Shown: positions 1 through 5,792 of the stretch, one piece after another | How the letters are laid out: every line of letters begins with the position of its first letter | Numbering within the stretch: the stretch's first letter is position 1 | IMG/VR virus record: IMGVR_UViG_3300021961_000806 | Span: 1-20,347 of that record | Origin: a virus | Reading direction: 5' to 3' (one strand) | Length of the DNA: 20,347 nt | Program-made: the position numbers and the translations under genes | Notes under the pieces: generated by a model | What the model was told of the DNA's origin: nothing | What the model saw: only the letters and a program-made list of their open reading frames with translations | Databases searched by the model: none

Positions 1-2
1 TG

Positions 3-29
3 GCTCCCCTGCAAGCTGCTGCGGCATAA
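3..29 (+). CDS. Possible C-terminal end of an upstream gene (portal protein?)
   Basis: Frame 3 at the left edge reads APLQAAAA and then TAA at 27-29, which leaves a normal gap before the next start at 57. An alanine-rich tail fits the end of a phage structural protein, and the portal would be expected just upstream of this module. Only eight residues are visible. The other two forward frames also stop before position 57, so the frame choice is a guess. Confidence 0.22.
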   Translation, partial: APLQAAAA

Positions 30-56
30 TATCGCCATTGTTTTTTGAGGTTTGAC

Positions 57-281
57 ATGGACAACCAACAGCTTTTCAACTTAGTAGTATCAGTTGCCGG
101 GTTCTTGGCGATCTATGTCATCAACCAGTTGACCCGCACCATCCAAAAACTGGAAGATAAGGTCAACGAACTGCCGCACACATATCTGGCAAAAGATGAC
201 TACCGCTCGGATATTGCAGAGGTCAAGTCAATTCTCAAGCAGATATTTGACAAGCTAGACAACAAGCAAGACAAGCCATGA
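57..281 (+). CDS. Small membrane-anchored coiled-coil protein
   Basis: This 74-residue protein starts at the ATG at 57, with TTGAGG just upstream as ribosome-binding site; an in-frame TTG at 45 overlaps that site and is unlikely to be used. Residues about 6-24 (LFNLVVSVAGFLAIYVINQ) form one hydrophobic segment. A charged, heptad-like region follows, with the motif PHTYLAKDDYRSDI and a lysine-rich tail. It probably sits in the host inner membrane with the coiled coil in the cytoplasm. Proteins of this shape recur in podovirus genomes without a known function. The stop overlaps the next ATG (ATGA at 278-281), so translation is probably coupled. A role in lysis or host takeover is possible but not shown. 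Confidence 0.8.
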   Translation: MDNQQLFNLVVSVAGFLAIYVINQLTRTIQKLEDKVNELPHTYLAKDDYRSDIAEVKSILKQIFDKLDNKQDKP

Positions 282-373
282 AAGACTTGGCCATCAGCTT
301 TGTTGCAGCGGTGGCCGTAGTCGTTTTTGTGGTGTACTGCGTGAAAGTAGTGGTGTGGGCCTATGCTAGCTGA
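278..373 (+). CDS. 31-residue single-pass membrane microprotein
   Basis: The ATG at 278 overlaps the stop of the preceding gene (ATGA), and the stop at 371-373 lies past the ATG of the next gene at 363. The frame encodes 31 residues: MKDLAISF, then an almost unbroken Val/Ala/Phe stretch (about residues 5-29) and AS. That is one transmembrane helix with very short ends. Overlap on both sides argues for a real, coupled microgene. Its function is unknown; a small holin-like or accessory membrane peptide is conceivable. Confidence 0.6.
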   Translation: MKDLAISFVAAVAVVVFVVYCVKVVVWAYAS

Positions 374-794
374 ACTTGCAATAGCGAATGCCGCGTTTTC
401 CGTCATCAAAGAGACGGTGCAGAACGGCGGCGACATCATGGCCGCTGGTCAGAAGTTGTTCGACTACTTTGACAACACCAGCAAAATCCAAAAGAAGGCC
501 GAGTCAGACAATGACATGGAAGCCTTCGCTGCCATCGAGCAGATCAAGAACAATGAGGCCGAACTCAAGCGCATGATGGTCTATCACGGTCGTGCTGGCC
601 TGTGGGATGACTGGCTCAAGTTCAAAAAAGAGGCCAAGCAAAAGCGTGATGCTGTTGAAAGAGAAGCTGCACGCAAGAAGGCTGCAAGGATCGAAAAGAT
701 TTGGCTGACTGTAATGTGGACAGCCGTTGTTGTTTTGCTTGGCTCACTGACAATTGTCGGACTGTACGTTGTTGACCAAATCAAATCACGTTAA
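363..794 (+). CDS. Coiled-coil protein with C-terminal membrane anchor
   Basis: This is a 143-residue protein. The N-terminal part (LAIANAAFSVIKETVQNGGD, then GQKLFDYFD) matches a type I recognise from many aquatic podoviruses, always unnamed. Residues about 40-110 are rich in Lys, Glu, Ala and Arg and look like a long coiled coil. One hydrophobic helix (about residues 115-136, TVMWTAVVVLLGSLTIVGLYVV) ends the protein. The shape, a cytoplasmic helix tethered by a C-terminal anchor, resembles neither a classical spanin nor a holin. It overlaps the preceding microgene by 11 bases and belongs to the same run of small membrane genes upstream of the capsid genes. Confidence 0.8.
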   Translation: MLAELAIANAAFSVIKETVQNGGDIMAAGQKLFDYFDNTSKIQKKAESDNDMEAFAAIEQIKNNEAELKRMMVYHGRAGLWDDWLKFKKEAKQKRDAVEREAARKKAARIEKIWLTVMWTAVVVLLGSLTIVGLYVVDQIKSR

Positions 795-802
795 AGGACG
801 CT

Positions 803-1090
803 ATGTTTAAAAAAGTCAAACTCACGCCAGAAGAGATTGAAGTTCGCACATGGGCTTTTGTCGTTCGTGGCATCTTTGTGATGGTGTTCTTGATCGCTAT
901 GGGTGTTTTGTTTGCCGTAGCGTTTGAGCCACAAGAGGAAGTCTTGGCCCCGATTGACGCTGTGTTCCTTGAAATCCTGAAGGCCATTGCTTTCATGGGT
1001 GTTGGCACTCTTGGTGGCATTGCTGGGCGCAGGGTCGTCGGCGCTGCCGCTGAAGCAATCGGAACCAAGGAAGAAGAAAATGACGCCTGA
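803..1090 (+). CDS. Two-helix membrane protein
   Basis: This 95-residue protein has AAAGGACG (794-800) as ribosome-binding site. Two hydrophobic segments are clear, at about residues 21-42 (VRGIFVMVFLIAMGVLFAVAF) and about 58-78 (LKAIAFMGVGTLGGIAGRRVV). They are separated by an acidic loop (EPQEEVLAP). The second segment has glycine spacing suited to helix packing. The last residues are acidic (KEEENDA). This hairpin membrane topology is compatible with a holin or antiholin, but a better holin candidate lies at 12399, next to the endolysin. The next gene starts inside its last codons (ATG 1080). Confidence 0.75.
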   Translation: MFKKVKLTPEEIEVRTWAFVVRGIFVMVFLIAMGVLFAVAFEPQEEVLAPIDAVFLEILKAIAFMGVGTLGGIAGRRVVGAAAEAIGTKEEENDA

Positions 1091-1319
1091 GCTGCAAAAG
1101 TACTATGAGGCCAGGTTCGACCTGTTTTCCCAGCAAGGCTGGCACGACCTCATGGAAGACATTGACGTGATGTTGGAGGCGATGAACAATGTCTCTACCA
1201 TTGCGGATGAAAAAAGTCTACAATTTCGCAAAGGCGAAATTTCTATCCTGACTTGGCTGAAAACCCTGAAAGGGGTCAGCGAACGAGCATACGAGGATTT
1301 GAATGAGAAGAATGTTTGA
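1080..1319 (+). CDS. Small hypothetical protein
   Basis: The frame is open further upstream, but ATG 1080 is chosen: it follows GGAACCAAGGAAGAAG, a purine-rich site, and overlaps the end of the previous gene by 11 bases. The product is a 79-residue, mostly helical, soluble acidic protein (MTPELQKYYEARFDLF onward). There is no membrane segment and no catalytic motif that I can recognise. Similar short proteins starting MTPELQKYYE are found beside capsid genes in uncultured phages, but I know no function. It overlaps the following zinc-ribbon gene by 17 bases. Confidence 0.7.
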   Translation: MTPELQKYYEARFDLFSQQGWHDLMEDIDVMLEAMNNVSTIADEKSLQFRKGEISILTWLKTLKGVSERAYEDLNEKNV

Positions 1320-1530
1320 ATTTGCCTGCGAATGCGGGCAGCGCACGGAGGCTTTGGTGGTGTATGAGACCACTGAAGTGCCGTGTGGATGCGGCGGTAC
1401 AGCCAGCCGCGTCATAAGCGCCCCGGCGTTTAACTTGGAGGGGTGGTCAGGTCATTTCCCAACTGCGCACGCGCAGTTTGGCCGACGCCACACTGAAAAG
1501 TTAGCCGCCGAGCGCAAAGCCAACTCATAA
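1303..1530 (+). CDS. FmdB-like zinc-ribbon protein
   Basis: This 75-residue protein resembles the FmdB putative regulatory family, small zinc ribbons that normally begin M-x-x-Y/F-E-F-x-C. Here residues 4-12 read MFEFACECG. The four cysteines fall at C9, C11, C28 and C30, followed by GG. Both knuckles are spaced C-x-C instead of the usual C-x-x-C, which is odd. The rest (NLEGWSGHFPTAHAQFGRR) is basic and may bind nucleic acid or protein. The start at 1303 follows GAGGA at 1293-1297; ATG 1312 is an alternative that fits the family start better. In phages such proteins lie near terminase, portal or capsid genes, with unknown role. Confidence 0.72.
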   Translation: MRRMFEFACECGQRTEALVVYETTEVPCGCGGTASRVISAPAFNLEGWSGHFPTAHAQFGRRHTEKLAAERKANS

Positions 1531-1580
1531 GCCATTGGCCGAGTTGAATCTCCTACAACCATTTTGGCAGGAACATCTAT

Positions 1581-2312
1581 ATGTTGATTGACAATGAATC
1601 TGAGCCGCTAGGCGAACTCGAAGCAGAAGAGGCGAAACAAGAACTTCCTGAAAAATACAGGGCTAAAAGTTTGGAAGAAGTCGTGCGGATGCACCAAGAG
1701 GCTGAAAGGCTGATTGGCAAGCAGGCCCAAGAGGTCGGCGAAGTCCGTAAACTGGCCGACGAGTTGCTCAAGCAGAACCTCAGCTCTAAGCAGCAGCATA
1801 TTCAGGAGGAAGAACCTGAAGTTGACTTTTTTGAGAACCCTCAAAAAGCAGTTCAAGCAACGATCGACAAGCACCCCGATGTGCTCGCAGCCCGGCAAGC
1901 CGGTCTTGAGTTCAAACGGATGCAAATTCAGCAAAAGCTGGCGCAGGATCACCCTGACTTCTCCCAAGTCGTCAACGATTCTGAGTTCCAAAACTGGGTG
2001 AAATCTTCACCTGTACGTGTGGGGCTCTACGCAAAAGCAGATGGTGAGTTTGACTACGATTCAGCAAACGAGCTGTTGTCCACCTTCAAGCAGCTTCGCG
2101 GCATCAAGGCCCAACAGTCTGAGAAAGCGTCCGACGCTTCACGGGCTAAGAGCATGAAAGCAGCGCAAGTTGACGTAGGCGGCTCTGGCGAGAGTTCAAA
2201 GCGAGTCTATCGACGGGCCGACCTCATTCGGCTGAAAATGACTGACCCAGCGAGGTACGAAACACTGTCTGACGAGATCATGCAGGCGTACTCCGAAGGG
2301 CGAGTCCGGTAA
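1581..2312 (+). CDS. Capsid scaffolding / assembly protein
   Basis: This 243-residue, acidic, highly helical protein sits directly upstream of the major capsid gene, the usual place for a scaffold. Residues 20-60 carry the pattern LPEKYRAKSLEEVVRMHQEA and then LIGKQAQEVGEVRKLAD, typical of podovirus capsid assembly proteins. The middle is rich in Gln and Glu and the end is basic (SSKRVYRRADLIRLKM, AYSEGRVR), as expected for a scaffold whose C-terminus grips the coat protein. It would form the inner scaffold of the procapsid and leave before DNA packaging. The ribosome-binding site is GGCAGGAAC before ATG 1581. No protease domain is visible. Confidence 0.85.
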   Translation: MLIDNESEPLGELEAEEAKQELPEKYRAKSLEEVVRMHQEAERLIGKQAQEVGEVRKLADELLKQNLSSKQQHIQEEEPEVDFFENPQKAVQATIDKHPDVLAARQAGLEFKRMQIQQKLAQDHPDFSQVVNDSEFQNWVKSSPVRVGLYAKADGEFDYDSANELLSTFKQLRGIKAQQSEKASDASRAKSMKAAQVDVGGSGESSKRVYRRADLIRLKMTDPARYETLSDEIMQAYSEGRVR

Positions 2313-2335
2313 CACAACTTTTTTGGAGATTTAAC

Positions 2336-3310
2336 ATGGCAAACACCGCTTTTTCCCCTACCAATTCGGTAACCACCACTTCCGCAGCTAACTTCATCCC
2401 AGAAATCTGGTCTGATGAAATCGTTGCTGCCTTCAAGAAGAACCTCGTTTTGGCCAACCTGGTCAAGAAGATGTCTTTCAAAGGCAAGAAGGGCGACACC
2501 GTTAACATCCCTAGCCCAGCCCGTGGTTCTGCCTCGGCCAAAGCTGCTACTGACGCCGTGACTCTGATCGCAGAGAGCGACACCAACATTCAAGTGCTCA
2601 TCAACAAGCACTTCGAATACAGCCGCTTGATCGAGGACATCGTCGAAGTGCAAGCCTTGACTTCCCTGCGCTCTTTCTACACAGAAGACGCTGGTTACGC
2701 CTTGGCCCGCCGCATCGACACCGACTTGGTGCAACTGGGCCGCGCTTTCAACGGCGCTACCGTGGGCACTGACGACTACGCCACTTCGGCCTCTAGCACC
2801 AAAGCCTATGTCGGCTCCGACGGCACCACAGCCTACAACAGCGCCAGCTCCAACGCTGCTGCTTTGACTGACGCCGCCATCCGCCGCACCATCCAGCGTC
2901 TGGACGACAACGACATCCCTATGGACGGTCGCTTCTTCCTGATCCCTCCTTCGAGCCGCAACACCCTGATGGGTCTGGCCCGTTACACTGAGCAAGCATT
3001 CGTCGGCAACGGCGACGCTATCCGCAACGGTGAGATCGGTCAACTCTACGGTATGGCCGTGTTCGCTACCTCCAACGCCGACACCGGCGCTGGTAACAGC
3101 GGCGCTGACCGTATCTGCTTGATGGGCCACCGCGATGCGATGGTGCTGGTTGAGCAGTTGGGCATCCGCTCGCAGACTCAGTACAAGCAGGAATACCTCG
3201 GTACCCTGTTCACTGCTGACACCCTGTACGGCGTGAAGGCTCTGCGCACTGCGGCATCGTCATCGGCTGCTAACGCCTCCGCTGCCTACGCCTTGGCTGT
3301 TCCAGCCTAA
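2336..3310 (+). CDS. Major capsid protein (HK97-type fold expected)
   Basis: This is a 324-residue protein. The opening (NFIPEIWSDEIVAAFKKNLVLANLVKK), the following GDTVNIPSP segment and the DTNIQVLINKHFEYSRLIEDI stretch are characteristic of podovirus coat proteins of the P22/T7-like capsid families. The middle (YALARRIDTDLVQLG) matches the long spine-helix region, and the end contains QEYLGTLFTADTLYGVKAL, a usual coat-protein P-domain signature. It has a strong site (TTGGAG) before ATG 2336. Codon use is biased toward C-ending codons compared with neighbours, as expected for the most highly expressed gene. A strong terminator follows immediately. Confidence 0.93.
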   Translation: MANTAFSPTNSVTTTSAANFIPEIWSDEIVAAFKKNLVLANLVKKMSFKGKKGDTVNIPSPARGSASAKAATDAVTLIAESDTNIQVLINKHFEYSRLIEDIVEVQALTSLRSFYTEDAGYALARRIDTDLVQLGRAFNGATVGTDDYATSASSTKAYVGSDGTTAYNSASSNAAALTDAAIRRTIQRLDDNDIPMDGRFFLIPPSSRNTLMGLARYTEQAFVGNGDAIRNGEIGQLYGMAVFATSNADTGAGNSGADRICLMGHRDAMVLVEQLGIRSQTQYKQEYLGTLFTADTLYGVKALRTAASSSAANASAAYALAVPA

Positions 3311-3316
3311 TGAATA

Positions 3317-3347
3317 GCCCCCGGTCACAAGCCGGGGGCATCTTTTT
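3317..3347 (+). terminator. Rho-independent terminator after the capsid gene
   Basis: GCCCCCGG at 3317-3324 pairs perfectly with CCGGGGGC at 3332-3339 across a 7-base loop, and T-rich sequence (TCTTTTT) ends at 3347. It lies 6 bases past the capsid stop. It probably lets only part of the transcription continue into the tail genes, which sets a high capsid-to-tail ratio. Confidence 0.9.
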
Positions 3348-3359
3348 AAGGAGATTCAA

Positions 3360-3683
3360 ATGGCAACAGCATCAGCAGTAACATCCCGCAGGGGCAACGA
3401 TCAGTTCCGAGGCATCTTCAGCGACACATGGGTGGTCACCGCCACCTTGAACGCTGGCTCCTTGGTTGACGGCGCTGGCGAGACTGACGACATCACGATC
3501 CCAGGCGTTGCTTTGGGTGACATGGTGATCGGCGCGTCTTTGGGCGTGGATTTGGTTGGTTTGACTGTTACCGGCTACGTGTCGGCAGCAGATACTGTCA
3601 AGTTCCGCATCCAAAACGAGTCGGGCTCGACCGTTGACTTGGCTTCCTCGACGCTGCGCGTCGTAGTGGCCCGCATGGTCTAA
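3360..3683 (+). CDS. Small virion protein, possibly head decoration
   Basis: This 107-residue protein is rich in Val, Thr, Gly and Asp and predicted to be all-beta. It starts at ATG 3360 after AAGGAG (3348-3353). The segment VTATLNAGSLVDGAGETDDITIPGVALGDMVIGAS is typical of small phage beta-sandwich proteins. Placement between the coat gene and the tail genes, flanked by its own pair of terminators, points to a protein needed in many copies, such as a decoration or head-fibre protein. No sequence motif proves this. The two terminators make it a nearly independent transcription unit. Confidence 0.72.
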   Translation: MATASAVTSRRGNDQFRGIFSDTWVVTATLNAGSLVDGAGETDDITIPGVALGDMVIGASLGVDLVGLTVTGYVSAADTVKFRIQNESGSTVDLASSTLRVVVARMV

Positions 3684-3689
3684 ATGACG

Positions 3690-3709
3690 GGGGGCTTCGG
3701 CCCCCTTTC
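3690..3709 (+). terminator. Rho-independent terminator with UUCG loop
   Basis: GGGGGC at 3690-3695 pairs with GCCCCC at 3700-3705 around the extra-stable TTCG tetraloop, followed by TTTCT. It lies 6 bases after the stop of the small virion protein gene. The short T run may make it leaky, which would allow read-through into the tail module. Confidence 0.8.
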
Positions 3710-3724
3710 TACTGAAAGAAAATC

Positions 3725-3937
3725 ATGGCTACATTTCGTTGTTTGGCAAGTGGTAATACGGTGACGTTCACTCAACAACACGACATTGACTCGATGCGCG
3801 GCCACGGCGGCTACGTTTTGGTTGACGAGCAGGGCGAAGCAGTCCCAGTCCAGCCAGAGAGCAAAGAGTTGCCAATGACGGCCCCAGTGCCTGTCAAACG
3901 CATGGGACGCCCCCGCAAGGCTGTTGAAACAATCTAA
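3725..3937 (+). CDS. Small hypothetical protein with AT-hook-like tail
   Basis: This 70-residue protein starts MATFRCLASGNTVTF and continues with a short beta-like N-terminal part (about residues 1-40, including RGHGGYVLVDEQGEAVPV). A proline-rich linker leads to KRMGRPRKAVETI. The GRPRK core resembles an AT-hook, a minor-groove DNA-binding motif. A single copy in a phage structural operon could equally be a peptide tail in the particle. It is the first gene after the second terminator and leads into the chain of small basic proteins. Function unknown. Confidence 0.7.
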   Translation: MATFRCLASGNTVTFTQQHDIDSMRGHGGYVLVDEQGEAVPVQPESKELPMTAPVPVKRMGRPRKAVETI

Positions 3938-3947
3938 GGAGCACGTT

Positions 3948-4091
3948 ATGTACGGCAAAGCACCCAAGATGACAGATTCGAAGAAGGCCAAGAAGGCCAT
4001 GCCCGTCACCATTATGGTGGCCGTTGGCAAGCCTAAGCCCATGCCCAAGCGTGGGCAGCGCACCGCCACCAACAAGGCGAACAAGAAATGA
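3948..4091 (+). CDS. Lysine-rich microprotein 1 (47 residues)
   Basis: ATG 3948 follows AAGGAG (3937-3942). The 47-residue product opens MYGKAPKMTDSKKAKKAMP, has a short hydrophobic stretch (TIMVAVG) and ends NKANKK. It has many lysines and no acidic cluster. The stop overlaps the next ATG (ATGA at 4088-4091), and the last codons are purine-rich and double as ribosome-binding site for the next gene. It was too short for a standard ORF cutoff but is supported by clean start and stop overlaps. A DNA- or capsid-binding role is possible; nothing shows it. Confidence 0.65.
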   Translation: MYGKAPKMTDSKKAKKAMPVTIMVAVGKPKPMPKRGQRTATNKANKK

Positions 4092-4240
4092 AAACCAAGG
4101 CTGAGAAGAAAATCAGCAAGGTGATGCGCGAGTACAAGGCCGGTGGCCTGCACTCGGGCAAGGGCGGCCCCGTGGTCAAGTCCAAGAAGCAGGCGGTCGC
4201 CATTGCGTTGTCGCAGGCTGGAAAGGCGAAGAAGAAATGA
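4088..4240 (+). CDS. DUF6496-like basic microprotein (50 residues)
   Basis: This 50-residue frame opens MKTKAEKKISKVMREYKAG and continues LHSGKGGPVVKSKKQAVAIALSQAG. This pattern, KVMREYKxGxLHSGxGxxVxxxKQAxAIALSxAG, is the family I know as DUF6496, found in phages and some bacteria. Its function is unknown. It ends AKKK, and its TGA overlaps the ATG of the next gene. Both overlaps, with the conserved family pattern, make the gene secure although it is short. High charge and a helix rich in Ala suggest nucleic-acid contact, but this is inference. Confidence 0.8.
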   Translation: MKTKAEKKISKVMREYKAGGLHSGKGGPVVKSKKQAVAIALSQAGKAKKK

Positions 4241-4383
4241 AACCCGGTCTCTATGCCAATATTGCAGCCAAGAAAGAGCGCATCAAAGCGGGTTCTGGCG
4301 AGAAGATGCGCAAACCCGGCACCAAGGGCGCTCCAACAGCAGCTGCCTTCAAGGCTGCGGCCAAGACGGCTAAGAAAAAATGA
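4237..4383 (+). CDS. Basic microprotein of the GLYANI type (48 residues)
   Basis: The 48-residue product opens MKPGLYANIAAKKERIKAGS, then has GEKMRKPGTKGAPT and the tail AAKTAKKK. I recognise this arrangement (GLYANI, AGSGEKMRKPGxKGAP) from marine and freshwater phage genomes, where it accompanies DUF6496-like proteins and stays unnamed. Start and stop both overlap neighbours by ATGA. The GSGEKMRKPG segment is strongly basic and glycine-rich, as in phosphate- or nucleic-acid-binding loops. Packaging into the virion is possible. Confidence 0.77.
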   Translation: MKPGLYANIAAKKERIKAGSGEKMRKPGTKGAPTAAAFKAAAKTAKKK

Positions 4384-4529
4384 GCAAGACCGCCACCCAT
4401 TACTTGCCTGATGGTAAGGTCTACAAAGGCCCCGTCCACAAAGAGGGCGGCGTCTTGATGACGGGCGCAAAGCACACCGCCAACAGCAAAAATCTGACGC
4501 ATACACCGCCTAAGAAGGTGAAAAAATGA
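4380..4529 (+). CDS. Basic microprotein with HYLPDGKVYKGPVHK start (49 residues)
   Basis: This is a 49-residue frame: MSKTATHYLPDGKVYKGPVH, then KEGGVLMTGAKHTANSKNL and the tail PPKKVKK. The YLPDGKxYKGPxHK pattern occurs in the same phage microgene clusters. Two histidines and many lysines are evenly spread. It overlaps both neighbours by ATGA, and AAGAAGGTG near its end provides the ribosome-binding site of the following gene at a normal spacing. Function unknown. Confidence 0.75.
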   Translation: MSKTATHYLPDGKVYKGPVHKEGGVLMTGAKHTANSKNLTHTPPKKVKK

Positions 4530-4819
4530 AGACGCCCGCCTGGCAGCGCAAAGAAGGACAGTCCAAGACCGGGGGCTTGAATGCCAAAGGCCGGGCGTCT
4601 TATAATGCGTCAACCGGGGGCAATCTAAAAGCCCCCGTAAAGTCGGGCGACAACCCTCGTAGGGCCTCCTTCTTAGCACGCATGGGCAATATGCCCGGGC
4701 CTGAGATGAAAGATGGCAAGCCCACCCGGCTGCTCTTGTCTCTGAAGGCTTGGGGTGCATCATCCAAAGAAGACGCCAAGGCCAAGGCCAAAGCGATCTC
4801 AGCCAGGAACAAGAAATGA
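4526..4819 (+). CDS. DUF6321-like protein
   Basis: This is a 97-residue protein. The line PAWQRKEGQSKTGGLNAKGR (residues 4-23), followed by SGDNPRRASFLARMGNMPGP and LLLSLKAWGASS, is the family I know as DUF6321, widespread in aquatic phages and of unknown function. Many Arg and Lys residues lie in the middle and the end is KAKAISARNKK. It is the last of five ATGA-linked genes with lysine tails; its AGGAACAAGAA codons serve as ribosome-binding site for the next gene. A good sigma-70 promoter pattern (4577-4606) lies inside the coding sequence. Confidence 0.82.
   Translation: MKTPAWQRKEGQSKTGGLNAKGRASYNASTGGNLKAPVKSGDNPRRASFLARMGNMPGPEMKDGKPTRLLLSLKAWGASSKEDAKAKAKAISARNKK
4577..4606 (+). promoter_or_regulatory. 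Possible intragenic sigma-70 promoter
   Basis: TTGAAT at 4577-4582 (4 of 6 to consensus) and a perfect TATAAT at 4601-4606 are 18 bases apart, inside the DUF6321-like gene. A GGGGGC/GCCCCC hairpin (4616-4621 with 4631-4636) would lie at the start of the transcript. It could boost the tail genes. The TATAAT also encodes Tyr-Asn in a plausible family context, so chance is possible. Confidence 0.3.
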
Positions 4820-5148
4820 GACCAGTATCCGTCGGCGTCAACCCCACTGCGGGATCGACCAGCACCATCTACACGGTGCCGACGGGCTATTACGCCAAAT
4901 TCAACCTGCTGTACGTCCACAACACGGGGGGCGGGTCCAAGACTTTGACCGTCCAGTGGTACGACGCAAGCGCAGCCACCAGCATTGACATCCTGACTGC
5001 GGTGACCTACACCAGCAAGGCGTACACCCAGTTTGACAACGCCTACGTGGTGCTGGAAGAAGGCGATCAACTGCGCGTCACACCAGAAGCTGGGAGCGCG
5101 TTTTCTATCATCGCCACATTTGAAGAAATAGGGTTGACACGCCAATGA
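4816..5148 (+). CDS. Small beta-rich virion protein
   Basis: The frame is open from further upstream, but ATG 4816 overlaps the stop of the previous gene (ATGA) and follows AGGA at normal spacing. The 110-residue product is predicted beta-rich: TSTIYTVPTGYYAKFNLLYVHN, then a GGGSKTLTVQWYDAS segment and LEEGDQLRVTPEAGSAFSI. The alternating pattern and the phrase VLEEGDQLRV look like a jelly-roll or Ig-like particle protein. It sits just before the tail-tube genes, so head-tail joining or surface decoration fits. Its stop overlaps the next start. Confidence 0.72.
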   Translation: MRPVSVGVNPTAGSTSTIYTVPTGYYAKFNLLYVHNTGGGSKTLTVQWYDASAATSIDILTAVTYTSKAYTQFDNAYVVLEEGDQLRVTPEAGSAFSIIATFEEIGLTRQ

Positions 5149-5792
5149 CCTACCTACAACTCATCAACGACGTGCTGATCCGGTTGCGTGAAACGCAAGT
5201 TTCGACCAACAGCGAGACGACCTACTCGGCCCTGATTGGCAAGTTTGTCAACGACGCCAAGCGCCAAGTTGAGGACGCCTACGCATGGAACGTGCTCGGC
5301 CAAACCGTGACGATCACCACGACGCCCGGCACATACATCTACTCGATGACTGGCGCAGGCCAGAAGTTCCAAGTGCAGGACGCCATCAACACAACCTCCA
5401 ACGTCGGGCTGCGCAATATCAGCTTCGTGGAGATGAACCGCTTTCAGAACTTTGTGCCTGCCATCGACGGCATCCCCGAATACTACTCATTCGACGGCGT
5501 GGACGGCAACGGCGACACCAAGGTGGTACTGTATGCCCGCCCAGACGGCGTCTACAACATCCCATTCTCGCTGACCGTACCACAGGCTACCTTGGCAGCC
5601 GACAGCACGTTGGTGCTGGTGCCTGACGTGCTGGTGGTGCAAAACGCCTACGCCCGTGCTCTGGTCGAGCGCGGCGAGGATGGCGGCCTGAGCAGCTCCG
5701 AGGCGTACCAGCTTTACCGGGGCATGTTGGCTGACTACATCGCTTTGGAGGGCACACGCTTTCCCGAGCAACAAGAGTTTGTTGCCATATGA
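5145..5792 (+). CDS. Tail tubular protein A-like / head-tail adaptor
   Basis: This is a 215-residue protein. The opening YLQLINDVLIRLRETQVSTN and the following YSALIGKFVNDAKRQVEDAYAWNVL are typical of the T7 gp11-like tail tubular A / adaptor proteins of podoviruses. The end is helical (YARALVERGEDGGLSSSEAY, LADYIALEG), as in family members whose C-terminal helices pack against the portal ring. It would form the ring joining portal and tail hub. It lies directly before the tail tubular protein B-like gene, the conserved order, and overlaps both neighbours by ATGA. Confidence 0.82.
   Translation: MTYLQLINDVLIRLRETQVSTNSETTYSALIGKFVNDAKRQVEDAYAWNVLGQTVTITTTPGTYIYSMTGAGQKFQVQDAINTTSNVGLRNISFVEMNRFQNFVPAIDGIPEYYSFDGVDGNGDTKVVLYARPDGVYNIPFSLTVPQATLAADSTLVLVPDVLVVQNAYARALVERGEDGGLSSSEAYQLYRGMLADYIALEGTRFPEQQEFVAI

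Noticed and set aside
2207-3130. Long open frame of 307 codons on the minus strand across the capsid gene
   Set aside because: It lies antisense to a clear major capsid gene. It arises from the strong C-ending codon bias there, and its Val/Gly/His-rich translation has no recognisable domain or ribosome-binding site.
4616-4636. GGGGGC/GCCCCC hairpin as a terminator inside the DUF6321-like gene
   Set aside because: It is not followed by a T run and lies within a coding region, so termination is unlikely; I kept it only as part of a possible promoter-leader arrangement.
4033-4868. Minus-strand open frames across the microprotein cluster
   Set aside because: The plus-strand chain has exact ATGA overlaps and known family patterns; the minus frames are Cys/Arg/Leu-rich shadows.
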